Assembly: GCA_028293055.1 (NCBI GenBank)
Contig: JAQGLD010000568.1
Location: 1 to 8,391 of the forward strand
Direction: 5' to 3'
Source: Alphaproteobacteria bacterium
GTDB taxonomy: Bacteria; Pseudomonadota; Alphaproteobacteria; Sphingomonadales; Sphingomonadaceae
Length of the DNA: 8,391 nt
Under the pieces are notes generated by a model that saw only the letters and a program-made list of their open reading frames with translations, was not told the DNA's origin and did no database searches. The position numbers were made by a program, and so were the translations under genes. This document shows positions 1 through 6,714 of the stretch, piece after piece; positions within the stretch are counted from its first letter, which is position 1; the number at the start of each line of letters is the position of its first letter.

Positions 1-5
1 CACGG

Positions 6-23
6 CCCCGGCCTTCGCCGGGG
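6..23. other. GC-rich hairpin just past the gshB stop
   Basis: A perfect 7-bp inverted repeat, CCCCGGC (6-12) and GCCGGGG (17-23), encloses a 4-base loop. It lies 10 bases beyond the gshB stop codon and so could help end the minus-strand rsmI-gshB transcript. The bases after it on the minus strand (CCGTG to the window edge) contain no T-run, so it does not qualify as an intrinsic terminator from what is visible. It could equally belong to whatever lies left of the window. Confidence 0.35.
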
Positions 24-33
24 AACTCGGCAG

Positions 34-984
34 CTAAGCCCCCAACTTCGCCTCGATCGAATCCCAGATCAGGCCCGGAGTGACGGTGCCGTTGAACGCG
101 TCGATCGAAAAGATGCCGGACGGCGAGGTCACATTGATCTCGGTCAGCCATTTGCCGCCGATCACATCGATTCCGACGAACATCAGGCCGCGCCGCTTGA
201 GCTCGGGGGCGAGCGCGGCGCAGATTTCCAGCTCGGTCGTGGTCAGCTCGGTCTTCGCCGCCGAGCCGCCGACCGCGAGGTTCGAGCGTATCTCCCCTTC
301 GCCGGGGATCCGATTGACCGCACCCGCAATCTCGCCATCGATCAGGACGATCCTCTTGTCGCCGAGCGAGATCTCCGGGACGAAGGCCTGGACGACATGG
401 GGCTCGCGATAGGCCGAGTTGAATACCTCTATCAAAGAGGCGAGATTGGCCCCGTCGGATCCGACCTTGAATACCGCCTTGCCGGCATTGCCGTGGAGCG
501 GCTTGATCACGATCGAGCCATGCTCGTCGAGGAATTTGCGGGCGAGCGCGAAGGAGCGGGTGAGCAGGGTCGGCGGCATGAAGCGCGCGAAATCGAGCAC
601 CCAGACCTTCTCGGGCGCGTTGCGGACGGACGCCGGGTCGTTGACCACCAGGGTCTCGCCTTGGATCCGCTCTAGCAGATGAGTCGCGGTGATGTAGCCG
701 AGGTCGAACGGCGGATCCTGCCGCATCAGCACGACATCCGAGTCGCGGCCGAGATCGAGCAGCTCCGGATCCTCGAACCGATAATGGTCGCCCTTGATCG
801 GCTGGACGGTCACCGGTCGCGCCTGCGCCAATACCCGGCCGTCGCGATAGCTCAGGGCCTCGGGGCCGTAATGGAACAGACGATGGCCCCTTTTCTGAGC
901 GCCGAGCATGATCGCGAAGGTCGAATCCCCCGCAATGTTGATGCTCTCCATCGGATCCATCTGGACGGCGACGCGCAGGCTCAT
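34..984 (-). CDS. gshB: glutathione synthase
   Basis: ATP-dependent ligase joining gamma-glutamylcysteine to glycine, the second and last step of cytosolic glutathione synthesis. The 316-residue length is normal for bacterial GshB. The N-terminal domain carries VAVQMDPMESINIAGDST (5-22), DVVLMRQDPPFD (83-94) and NDPASVRNAPEK (115-126), all typical of the family. The ATP-grasp part shows KPLHGNAGK (161-169), QAFVPEISLGDKRI (199-212), NRIPGEGEIRSNLAVGG (224-240) and the metal/substrate segment GIDVIGGKWLTEINVTSPSG (271-290). The ATG at 984 has a good Shine-Dalgarno, AAGGTGG at 992-998, seven bases upstream and touching the stop codon of the preceding lipoprotein gene, so coupled translation is likely. 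It is the last gene of the rsmI-yraN-lipoprotein-gshB run. The glycine-rich loop reads GNAGK where many GshB proteins have GMGG or GNGG; otherwise it looks intact. Confidence 0.96.
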   Translation of the reverse strand: MSLRVAVQMDPMESINIAGDSTFAIMLGAQKRGHRLFHYGPEALSYRDGRVLAQARPVTVQPIKGDHYRFEDPELLDLGRDSDVVLMRQDPPFDLGYITATHLLERIQGETLVVNDPASVRNAPEKVWVLDFARFMPPTLLTRSFALARKFLDEHGSIVIKPLHGNAGKAVFKVGSDGANLASLIEVFNSAYREPHVVQAFVPEISLGDKRIVLIDGEIAGAVNRIPGEGEIRSNLAVGGSAAKTELTTTELEICAALAPELKRRGLMFVGIDVIGGKWLTEINVTSPSGIFSIDAFNGTVTPGLIWDSIEAKLGA

Positions 985-991
985 GATTTCG

Positions 992-998
992 CCACCTT
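992..998 (-). promoter_or_regulatory. Shine-Dalgarno of gshB
   Basis: AAGGTGG on the minus strand, seven bases before the gshB ATG (982-984). It begins at the last base of the TGA stop (998-1000) of the upstream lipoprotein gene, so a terminating ribosome would be placed on it. This fixes the gshB start. Confidence 0.75.
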
Positions 999-1375
999 CA
1001 GTGTGTGATCGATCTGAGATCGACCTTGGTCGGGACCGTCGTTTCGAGGAGGATCGTGCCGATCTCGTTGCGGATCCTCACCGGCTGGGCGTCGGACTGG
1101 TGGCCGGCCTTGCATGCGGCGTGGAAGGCGAGAGTGCGGGCGAGATCGACATGATTGTCGGGGGTCATCGCAAGCCAGGCCTCCTGCTCGATGGTCGCCT
1201 CGCCCTTGTCGTCATACTGGATCGAGGACTGGTTCTTGATCTGATCGATCGCCTTGGCGATCTGCGCGCAGATCTGGGGCGGTGGCGGACCGACATTGGT
1301 CTCGGCGGGATTGGGGGCCTGCTCGCCCTTGCAGGCGGCAAGCAGGATCAACAGGATGAATGCGGAGCGTTTCAC
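998..1375 (-). CDS. small uncharacterised lipoprotein
   Basis: I do not recognise the family. From the GTG at 1375 the product has 125 residues and begins with a textbook lipoprotein signal: two basic residues (K2, R3), a hydrophobic stretch SAFILLILLAA and lipobox cysteine C15. The residue after the cysteine is Lys rather than Asp, which in enterobacterial rules would favour the outer membrane (inference). A Pro/Asn-rich linker ending in GPPPPQIC follows, then a mostly helical, acidic domain with two further cysteines that could form a disulphide. An upstream in-frame GTG at 1411 gives 137 residues with an unusually long basic n-region; I prefer 1375 because its signal peptide is more typical, though neither start has a convincing Shine-Dalgarno. 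It sits between yraN and gshB, 13 bases before gshB, so it is probably co-transcribed with both. Function unknown. Confidence 0.72.
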   Translation of the reverse strand: MKRSAFILLILLAACKGEQAPNPAETNVGPPPPQICAQIAKAIDQIKNQSSIQYDDKGEATIEQEAWLAMTPDNHVDLARTLAFHAACKAGHQSDAQPVRIRNEIGTILLETTVPTKVDLRSITH

Positions 1376-1417
1376 GCGCCGCCGCTTAGGCGAGAGCGCG
1401 CCCGCTGTCACTCCGGG

Positions 1418-1768
1418 TCAGCCTCGCCAGACATCGGCGATGTGCCGCGGGAAGCACCGCGGGACGATGAAGATCGCATCGATGCGCAGATCGTCGCCGG
1501 GCCGGGCGTAACGGTGGGCAAGCGCCTCGGCGGCGGCGGCGACCCGGCGCAGCCGATAGTCGTCGAGCGACAGCTCGGCCTCCGTTCGGGTCGCCCGCGC
1601 CTTGACCTCGACGAACGCGACCACCCGGCCGCGCCGGGCGACGAGGTCGACTTCCCCCACCGGAGTGCGCATCCGCCTGGCGAGGATCGCCCATCCCTTG
1701 AGCCGAAGCCACCAGGCCGCGATCGCCTCCGCTCGCCGTCCGCCGCGCTCCGCCTTGCGGCGTTTCAT
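1418..1768 (-). CDS. yraN: YraN family (UPF0102) nuclease-fold protein
   Basis: A 116-residue basic protein of the UPF0102 family, which has the restriction-endonuclease-like fold; its cellular role is not settled. The diagnostic core is GEVDLVARRGRVVAFVEVKAR (38-58), laying out E39, D41, E54 and K56 as in the E-x-D...E-x-K catalytic arrangement of this fold. A later LRIDAIFI strand (95-102) is also typical. The N-terminus is rich in Lys/Arg, consistent with nucleic-acid binding. The ATG at 1768 overlaps the rsmI stop by four bases (ATGA, 1765-1768), which both fixes the start and implies translational coupling. An rsmI-yraN pair is common in proteobacteria. The ending is a short DVWRG tail, within normal family length. 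Confidence 0.92.
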   Translation of the reverse strand: MKRRKAERGGRRAEAIAAWWLRLKGWAILARRMRTPVGEVDLVARRGRVVAFVEVKARATRTEAELSLDDYRLRRVAAAAEALAHRYARPGDDLRIDAIFIVPRCFPRHIADVWRG

Positions 1769-2604
1769 CGCGGGTCCGGGCCCTTGAGCTCGAGCGCGCG
1801 CTCATAGGCCGTGCGCCTCGGCACGCCGAGCGTCTCCGCCACCTCCGCCGCGGCGCGCGATGGCGAAAGGCGGGTCATCGCCTCGCGCAGCGCAGCGTCA
1901 ATGTCGTCTTCGCCGGCAGCCTCCTTTTTCGGAGGCGGAGCGACCACGACCACGATCTCGCCCTTCGGCGGCGCATCGGCGTAGCGCTCGGCAAGCGAGT
2001 CGAGCGTGCCGGTGACGGTCTCCTCGAACTTCTTGCTGATCTCGCGGACGACAGCGGCCTCGCGCGGACCGAGCCGCTTGGCCAGCGCGGCGAGCGCGGA
2101 GCCCAGGCGCGGGCCGCTCTCGTAAAGAACCAGGGTAGCGCGGACCGAAGCGATCTCGTCGATCGCAGTGGCCCTGGCTGCGCCCTTGGGCGGAAGGAAG
2201 CCGAGGAAGAGGAAGCGGTCGGTCGGCAGCCCGGCGAGGGTCAACGCCGCGATCAGGGCCGAAGGGCCCGGCATCGTATGGACCGCGACTCCGGCGGCGC
2301 GCGCGTCGCGCACCAGCTTGTAGCCCGGGTCGGAAATGAGCGGAGTTCCGGCGTCCGAGACCAAGGCGATCGCCTTGTCGCGCATCTGGTCGATCAGGCC
2401 GGGCCGCGCGGCATCGGCATTATGGTCGTGATAGGGAATCATCGGCCGCCTGACTCCGAGATGCGACAGCAATTTGGCAGTCACCCGGCTGTCCTCGACG
2501 GCAAGCAGATCGGCCTCGCGAAGGATTTCGGCGGCGCGCGGCGTGAGATCGGAAAGATTGCCGATCGGTGTCGCGACGATATAGAGGCCCGGCGGCAGGT
2601 TCAT
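1765..2604 (-). CDS. rsmI: 16S rRNA 2'-O-methyltransferase RsmI (cytidine 1402)
   Basis: Methylates the ribose of C1402 in the 16S rRNA decoding centre using S-adenosylmethionine. The 279-residue product shows the tetrapyrrole-methylase-like fold: GLYIVATPIGNLSDLT (6-21) at the start, AVEDSR (35-40), VSDAGTPLISDPG (82-94), MPGPSALIAAL (111-121), FLGFLPPKG (133-141), LVLYESGPRL (158-167) and VREISKKFEE (186-195). The C-terminal tail from about residue 235 carries the small helical region SPSRAAAEVAETLGVPRRTAYERAL seen in many RsmI proteins. I chose the ATG at 2604 because the conserved core begins six residues later; an in-frame ATG at 2643 would add 13 unconserved residues and overlap the divergent gene. 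No Shine-Dalgarno is visible before 2604. It is the first gene of the minus-strand run, so its promoter must lie inside the divergent lipoprotein gene. Confidence 0.95.
   Translation of the reverse strand: MNLPPGLYIVATPIGNLSDLTPRAAEILREADLLAVEDSRVTAKLLSHLGVRRPMIPYHDHNADAARPGLIDQMRDKAIALVSDAGTPLISDPGYKLVRDARAAGVAVHTMPGPSALIAALTLAGLPTDRFLFLGFLPPKGAARATAIDEIASVRATLVLYESGPRLGSALAALAKRLGPREAAVVREISKKFEETVTGTLDSLAERYADAPPKGEIVVVVAPPPKKEAAGEDDIDAALREAMTRLSPSRAAAEVAETLGVPRRTAYERALELKGPDPR
2558..2585 (+). promoter_or_regulatory. candidate sigma-70-type promoter for the LpoA-like gene
   Basis: TTGCCG (2558-2563), a 16-base spacer and TATAGA (2580-2585), each matching the vegetative consensus at four of six positions. 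A start about seven bases downstream would leave a leader of roughly 25 bases before the ATG at 2617, with a Shine-Dalgarno AAGG at 2605-2608. The promoter would lie inside rsmI, which is unavoidable because the two start codons are 12 bases apart. In such GC-rich DNA a chance match is possible. Confidence 0.35.
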
Positions 2605-2616
2605 AAGGTCGAAGTC

Positions 2617-3807
2617 ATGGCAGAGCAGTCCCACCACCCGCAAGCGCGGCGCGCGTTCATCCTAGTCGCCGCCGCCGGCCTTGGCCTTGCGCTCGCCGGC
2701 TGCCAGATCGTGCCCAAGCCGCGCCCCGAGGCGCCACCCGAGCCGGTCCGCCCTCCGCCGGTCGAGGCCCAGCCGCAACCCGAATCGAATCTTCCGAGCG
2801 ACGCCACCCGCAACCGCGTCGCAGTGCTGGTGCCCTTGTCCGGCGCCAATGCCGGAGTCGGCCAGTCGATCGCCAACGCAGCCAACCTTGCCTTGCTCGA
2901 CACCGGCGGAGAGCGGATCCGGATCACCGTCTATGACACCGGAAAGGGGGTCCAGGCCGCTGCCATCCAGGCGATCACCGACGGCAATCGCCTGTTCCTC
3001 GGACCCTTGCTCGCCGAGGATGTGCGGACGATCGCTCCGATAGCGCGGCGCGCCGGGGTGCCGGTGATCGCTTTCTCGAACGACACCAGCATCGCTGGCG
3101 ATGGCGTCTATCTGCTCGGCTTCACTCCCGGCCAATCGGTCTCGCGTGTGGTCGGCTTCGCCCATGGCCGCGGCCTCACCCGGTTCGCGGCTTTGACTCC
3201 GGAAGGAGTCTATGGCCGCAGGGCGGCGCAGGCGATGATCGGCGCGGTCGAATCCGCAGGGGGGCGGCTGATCGGGATGCAGAGCTTCGATCGCAACCCG
3301 GCGAGCGTCAAGGCGGCCCTGGCGCGACTCAACGGCCAGGGCGCCTATGACGCGGTGCTGGTCGCGGACAGCGGCCGCAATTCCGCCGGAGTGGCGCCGC
3401 TGATTCGAGTCGGCGCCCCATCGGCCAAAATGCTCGGCACCGAATTGTGGTCGACCGAGGCCGATCTCGGCCGCACTCCGGCGCTTCGCGGCGCCTGGTA
3501 TGCCGGTCCGTCCGATGCGATGTTCAACCAGCTGCGCAGCCGCTACCGCGCCCGCTACGGGGTCAACCCGTACCGCCTGGCGAGCCTGGGCTATGATGCG
3601 GTGCTGCTGGCGGTGCGGATCGGCAAGGATTGGCGGATCGGCCGCCCCTTCCCGCAGGTCGAGCTTCGCGATCCCGGCGGCTTCGCCGGAGTCGACGGCG
3701 CGTTCCGCTTCGGCAGCGACGGAATCGCCCAGCATTCGCTCGAGGTCCGCGAGGTCAGCGCGGCCGGATCGACGGTGGTGTCGCCGGCAGCCAAGGGGTT
3801 TGACTAG
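2617..3807 (+). CDS. LpoA-like lipoprotein with periplasmic-binding fold (penicillin-binding protein activator)
   Basis: A 396-residue envelope lipoprotein. Basic residues R11-R12 precede a hydrophobic stretch and the lipobox LAGC, with lipidated cysteine C29. A proline-rich linker (about 33-60) could span peptidoglycan. From VAVLVPLSG (68-76) the rest is a type I periplasmic-binding fold (Peripla_BP_6-like): NAANLALLD, the RITVYDTGKG strand, LFLGPLLAEDV, GVPVIAFSND, GVYLLGFTPG, a second-lobe region around TPEGVYGRRAA and a late LASLGYDAVLLAVRIG helix. Proteins of this type are usually annotated as penicillin-binding protein activators after LpoA, which stimulates PBP1A in Escherichia coli; that role here is inferred from the fold and lipoprotein form, and an amino-acid-binding role is not excluded. 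The ATG at 2617 is supported by AAGG eight bases upstream and by the signal peptide. The gene ends 18 bases from the convergent hemW stop. Confidence 0.85.
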   Translation: MAEQSHHPQARRAFILVAAAGLGLALAGCQIVPKPRPEAPPEPVRPPPVEAQPQPESNLPSDATRNRVAVLVPLSGANAGVGQSIANAANLALLDTGGERIRITVYDTGKGVQAAAIQAITDGNRLFLGPLLAEDVRTIAPIARRAGVPVIAFSNDTSIAGDGVYLLGFTPGQSVSRVVGFAHGRGLTRFAALTPEGVYGRRAAQAMIGAVESAGGRLIGMQSFDRNPASVKAALARLNGQGAYDAVLVADSGRNSAGVAPLIRVGAPSAKMLGTELWSTEADLGRTPALRGAWYAGPSDAMFNQLRSRYRARYGVNPYRLASLGYDAVLLAVRIGKDWRIGRPFPQVELRDPGGFAGVDGAFRFGSDGIAQHSLEVREVSAAGSTVVSPAAKGFD

Positions 3808-3825
3808 GCTTGTTTCGCTGAACTG

Positions 3826-5034
3826 CTAAGCTATTGCGATCTCTGCTAAAATCGCATCGAGCAAGAGCATCCCCGCGGGCAGGACTCGCAGGCGCTCGGC
3901 CTCGCGGACCATCAGGCCCTGCGCCTCGAGCCGCTCGACCGCGCCCAGGTCGATCACGTCCGCCACCGACGCCAGCGTTATTCCCTCGCGCAGCCTGAGC
4001 CCCATCAGCAGCCGCTCGAGCGCGGCCTCCTGCGGGGCGATCGCAATCTCTTCGACGATTCCATGGCCGTTGCGGGCGAGGCCGCTGAGCCAATTCTCGG
4101 GCTTGCGGTGGCGCTGGGTCGCTGCGCCGCCACGGCGACCATGGGCTCCGGGGCCGATTCCCGCATAGGTCTGGTAGCGCCAGTAAGCGAGGTTGTGGCG
4201 GCTCTCGGCACCGGGACGCGCATGGTTCGATATCTCGTACGCCGGCAGACCCGCGGCATCGGTCCTGTCGCGGGTCAGCTCGAACAAGGTCGCGGCATCG
4301 TCGGGCGAAAGCGGTACGAGCTCTCCCCTGGCGGCGAGCGTGGCGAAGCGCGTGCCGGGTTCGACGGTCAGCTGGTAGAGCGAGAGGTGGCTGGTTCCGA
4401 AGCCGAGGGCACGATCGAGCTCGGCGCTCCACGCCGCCTCGTTCTGCCCCGGCAAGGCGTAGATCAGGTCGAAACTGACTCGTCCGAAGACTTGCTGCGC
4501 CACGGCCAGCGCGGCGAGACCCTCGCCGACATCATGTGCGCGGCCGAGGAAGCGCAGCGCCCTGTCGTCGAGCGACTGCAGGCCGAGCGAGACCCGGTTG
4601 ACCCCGGCGGCGGCGAGATCGGCGAATCGTGCTGTCTCGACCGAGGAGGGGTTCGCCTCGAGCGTGATCTCCACGTCCGAGGCGAAACCCCAGTGGCGGT
4701 CGGCTGCGTCGATAAGGGCAGCCGCTGTGGCCGGCTCCATCAATGAAGGCGTGCCGCCGCCGAAAAAGATCGATCCGATCCGGCGATCCGGGAGCATCTC
4801 TGCTTCCCAGGCCAGATCCTTGAGCAAAGCCTCGCGCCACTCCGCCTGGTCGACCGAGGCGCGGACATGCGAGTTGAAATCGCAATAGGGGCATTTCGAG
4901 ACGCAGAACGGCCAGTGGATATAGAGGGCGAGGTTTTCGTCATGCTGAACTTGTTTCAGCATCCAGTTTTCCGACCGCTCGAACGGCCGACGAATTGGAC
5001 CCTGAAACGAGTTCAGGGTGATGGTCTCGCTCAC
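3826..5034 (-). CDS. hemW: radical-SAM heme protein HemW (coproporphyrinogen III oxidase-like), with palindromic repeat in its 5' end
   Basis: HemW is a radical-SAM protein implicated in heme trafficking; it is related to, but distinct from, coproporphyrinogen III dehydrogenase HemN. The core begins [19 protein letters not shown], giving the CX3CX2C iron-sulphur motif (C44, C48, C51 counted from the GTG). [37 protein letters not shown] and [12 protein letters not shown] follow in family order, and the C-terminal part ([10 protein letters not shown] onward) is the usual winged-helix region. Two starts are credible. GTG at 5034 overlaps the rdgB stop as GTGA and gives 402 residues, but the frame then crosses the 4941-5020 palindrome, adding a non-conserved segment (TLNSFQGP...WMLKQVQHD). 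ATG at 4962 lies within the palindrome and gives 378 residues, close to the usual family length. I report the longer form because of the GTGA coupling; only the start is uncertain. Confidence 0.93.
   Translation of the reverse strand: MSETITLNSFQGPIRRPFERSENWMLKQVQHDENLALYIHWPFCVSKCPYCDFNSHVRASVDQAEWREALLKDLAWEAEMLPDRRIGSIFFGGGTPSLMEPATAAALIDAADRHWGFASDVEITLEANPSSVETARFADLAAAGVNRVSLGLQSLDDRALRFLGRAHDVGEGLAALAVAQQVFGRVSFDLIYALPGQNEAAWSAELDRALGFGTSHLSLYQLTVEPGTRFATLAARGELVPLSPDDAATLFELTRDRTDAAGLPAYEISNHARPGAESRHNLAYWRYQTYAGIGPGAHGRRGGAATQRHRKPENWLSGLARNGHGIVEEIAIAPQEAALERLLMGLRLREGITLASVADVIDLGAVERLEAQGLMVREAERLRVLPAGMLLLDAILAEIAIA
4941..5020. repeat. REPIN-like 80-bp palindromic element within hemW
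   Basis: Two 21-base hairpins face each other. The first (4942-4962) has arms ATGCTGAA and TTCAGCAT around loop CTTGT; the second (4999-5019) has arms ACCCTGAA and TTCAGGGT around loop ACGAG. Both stems are perfect 8-bp pairings. The second is an inverted relative of the first, and the whole block is an imperfect palindrome centred on TCGA at 4979-4982, with 29 of 40 positions symmetric by my hand alignment. The hairpin sequences differ by two bases per arm, but the changes are compensatory, so pairing is kept. Two inverted short hairpins with a spacer is the layout of REPINs and BIMEs. Related CTGAAC...GTTCAG hairpins are, from memory, dispersed in sphingomonad genomes; only this copy is in the window. 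No stop codon occurs in the hemW frame across it. Confidence 0.8.
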
Positions 5035-5674
5035 AACAAAGCAGCGACCAGCTTGCGGAATGCGTCCGCGCGGTGGCTGATCCTGTGTTTCTCGGCCGGG
5101 TCCATCTCCCCGAACGTGAGATCGTGGCCGACGGGCTGGAACATCGCGTCGTAACCGAAGCCGCGCTCGCCACGCGGCGGCCAGACCAGCATGCCGTCGA
5201 CCCGTCCCTCGAACCATTCGCAGCGCCCGTCGGGCCAGCACAGAGCGAGCGCACAGACGAAATGCGCCGCGCGGCTCGCCTCGGGATCGAGCCGATCGAG
5301 CTCGTCATGGACCCTACGCATGGCGAGCCCGAAGTCGCGCACCCCCTCGATCTCGCCGGGACCGGCCGCCGGCGCGACCCGCGGATCCTGGACCAGCGCC
5401 CAACGCGCGGAAAAGATTCCAGGCCGGCCGTCGAGCGCGTCGACGCACAGCCCGCTATCGTCGGCAAGCGCCGGCAGGCCGGCGAGATCCGCCGCCTGCC
5501 GCGCCTTGAGGTCGGCATTCTCGGCGAAACTGACCCCGATCTCGTCGGGCTCTGGAAGGTCGAGCTCCGCCGCCGAGACCGGCTCGATGCCGTGCGGCCC
5601 GAGCAATTCCGCGATCTCGACGACCTTGCCCTGGTTGTGGCTGGCGATGACCAGCTTGCCCGGCAGCAACTTCC

Positions 5675-5678
<4 letters not shown>
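5031..5678 (-). CDS. rdgB: dITP/XTP pyrophosphatase (non-canonical purine NTPase)
   Basis: Hydrolyses dITP, ITP and XTP to monophosphates plus pyrophosphate, keeping deaminated purines out of nucleic acids; HAM1/RdgB family, cytosolic. The 215-residue product carries the signature set: [13 protein letters not shown] (10-22), [10 protein letters not shown] (50-59), the metal-binding [11 protein letters not shown] (72-82), [11 protein letters not shown] (84-94), [11 protein letters not shown] (172-182), [20 protein letters not shown] (188-207). Two details differ from the common pattern: FGYD is followed by A rather than the usual P, and after SARWA there is a longer loop (about 95-113, [19 protein letters not shown]), which accounts for the protein exceeding the usual length of about 200. 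Neither touches catalytic positions. Its ATG overlaps the rph stop as ATGA (5675-5678) and its own stop overlaps the GTG of hemW, so three genes appear translationally linked. Confidence 0.95.
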
Positions 5679-6391
<713 letters not shown>

Positions 6392-6396
6392 AGAGA

Positions 6397-6402
6397 CTCC
6401 CT
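6397..6402 (-). promoter_or_regulatory. Shine-Dalgarno of rph
   Basis: AGGGAG on the minus strand, five bases before the rph ATG (6389-6391). It supports the start that leaves the conserved [13 protein letters not shown]-terminus intact. Confidence 0.7.
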
Positions 6403-6447
6403 GTGTTGATGAGGTCGCGGGCTTAGCGGGCAGGGAAGGATAAGGAA

Positions 6448-6657
6448 ATGGCGATCGTCCGAATGCTGGTGCTGGTCGTCGGGATACTCGCCGTGCTGAT
6501 GGGCCTGCTGTGGATCGGCCAGGGCATGGGCCTGGTCCGCTGGCCGGCGAGCAGCTTCATGATCGATCATGGCGGCTGGAGCGTAAGGGGGGCGATCCTC
6601 GCCGTGCTCGGCCTGGCGATGATCTGGCTGTCGCGGCGCATCGGGCGCGCCGGATGA
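6448..6657 (+). CDS. small two-helix membrane protein
   Basis: A 69-residue hydrophobic protein of no known function. Residues about 4-24 ([21 protein letters not shown]) and about 46-62 ([17 protein letters not shown]) form two membrane helices. They are joined by a loop containing [13 protein letters not shown] (26-38), a Trp-Pro-x-Ser-Ser-Phe-Met block I recall from short uncharacterised membrane proteins of other proteobacteria, so it is probably a conserved family rather than a chance reading frame. A basic SRRIGR tail suggests both ends face the cytoplasm. The ATG is preceded by GGGAAGGA (6433-6440) at good spacing, with a second AAGGA immediately before the codon. It lies alone between the divergent rph and the hrcA-grpE pair, 57 bases upstream of hrcA, and may share a transcript with hrcA. 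No role can be assigned from sequence. Confidence 0.75.
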   Translation: MAIVRMLVLVVGILAVLMGLLWIGQGMGLVRWPASSFMIDHGGWSVRGAILAVLGLAMIWLSRRIGRAG

Positions 6658-6714
6658 GCCTGTTCCGCCTCGCTGCCGCGTCGCCGCGTTGAGCGGGCCC
6701 CGCCGCGAACCTAC

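Noticed and set aside
908..1807. Long plus-strand open frame (299 codons) opposite the lipoprotein and yraN genes
   Set aside because: It is antisense to two better-supported genes, has low-complexity Arg/Asp/Gly-rich composition typical of reverse frames in high-GC DNA, and has no recognisable domain.
2605..2643. Extended rsmI start at ATG 2643
   Set aside because: It would add 13 unconserved residues, overlap the divergent gene start, and place the conserved GLYIVATPIGNL unusually far from the N-terminus.
2662..3735. Long minus-strand open frame (357 codons) opposite the LpoA-like gene
   Set aside because: It is a mirror frame of a gene with a clear signal peptide and fold; it has no ribosome-binding site or family motif.
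3808..3831. Weak nested hairpin in the 18-base convergent gap between the LpoA-like gene and hemW (GCTT/AAGC around GTTT/GAAC)
   Set aside because: The stems are only four pairs each and there is no T-run on either strand; it does not qualify as a bidirectional terminator. Its CTTGTTTC and CTGAAC fragments recall the 4941-5020 repeat but are too short to call a remnant.
5035..5241. Upstream extension of the hemW frame to an ATG at 5241 inside rdgB
   Set aside because: The added residues are an Arg-rich out-of-frame reading of rdgB with no HemW similarity; GTG 5034 or ATG 4962 are far better starts.
6658..6714. Possible terminator (GCGG/CCGC) or CIRCE operator between the small membrane gene and hrcA
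   Set aside because: The stem is very short with no T-run, and no TTAGCACTC or GAGTGCTAA half-site is present.
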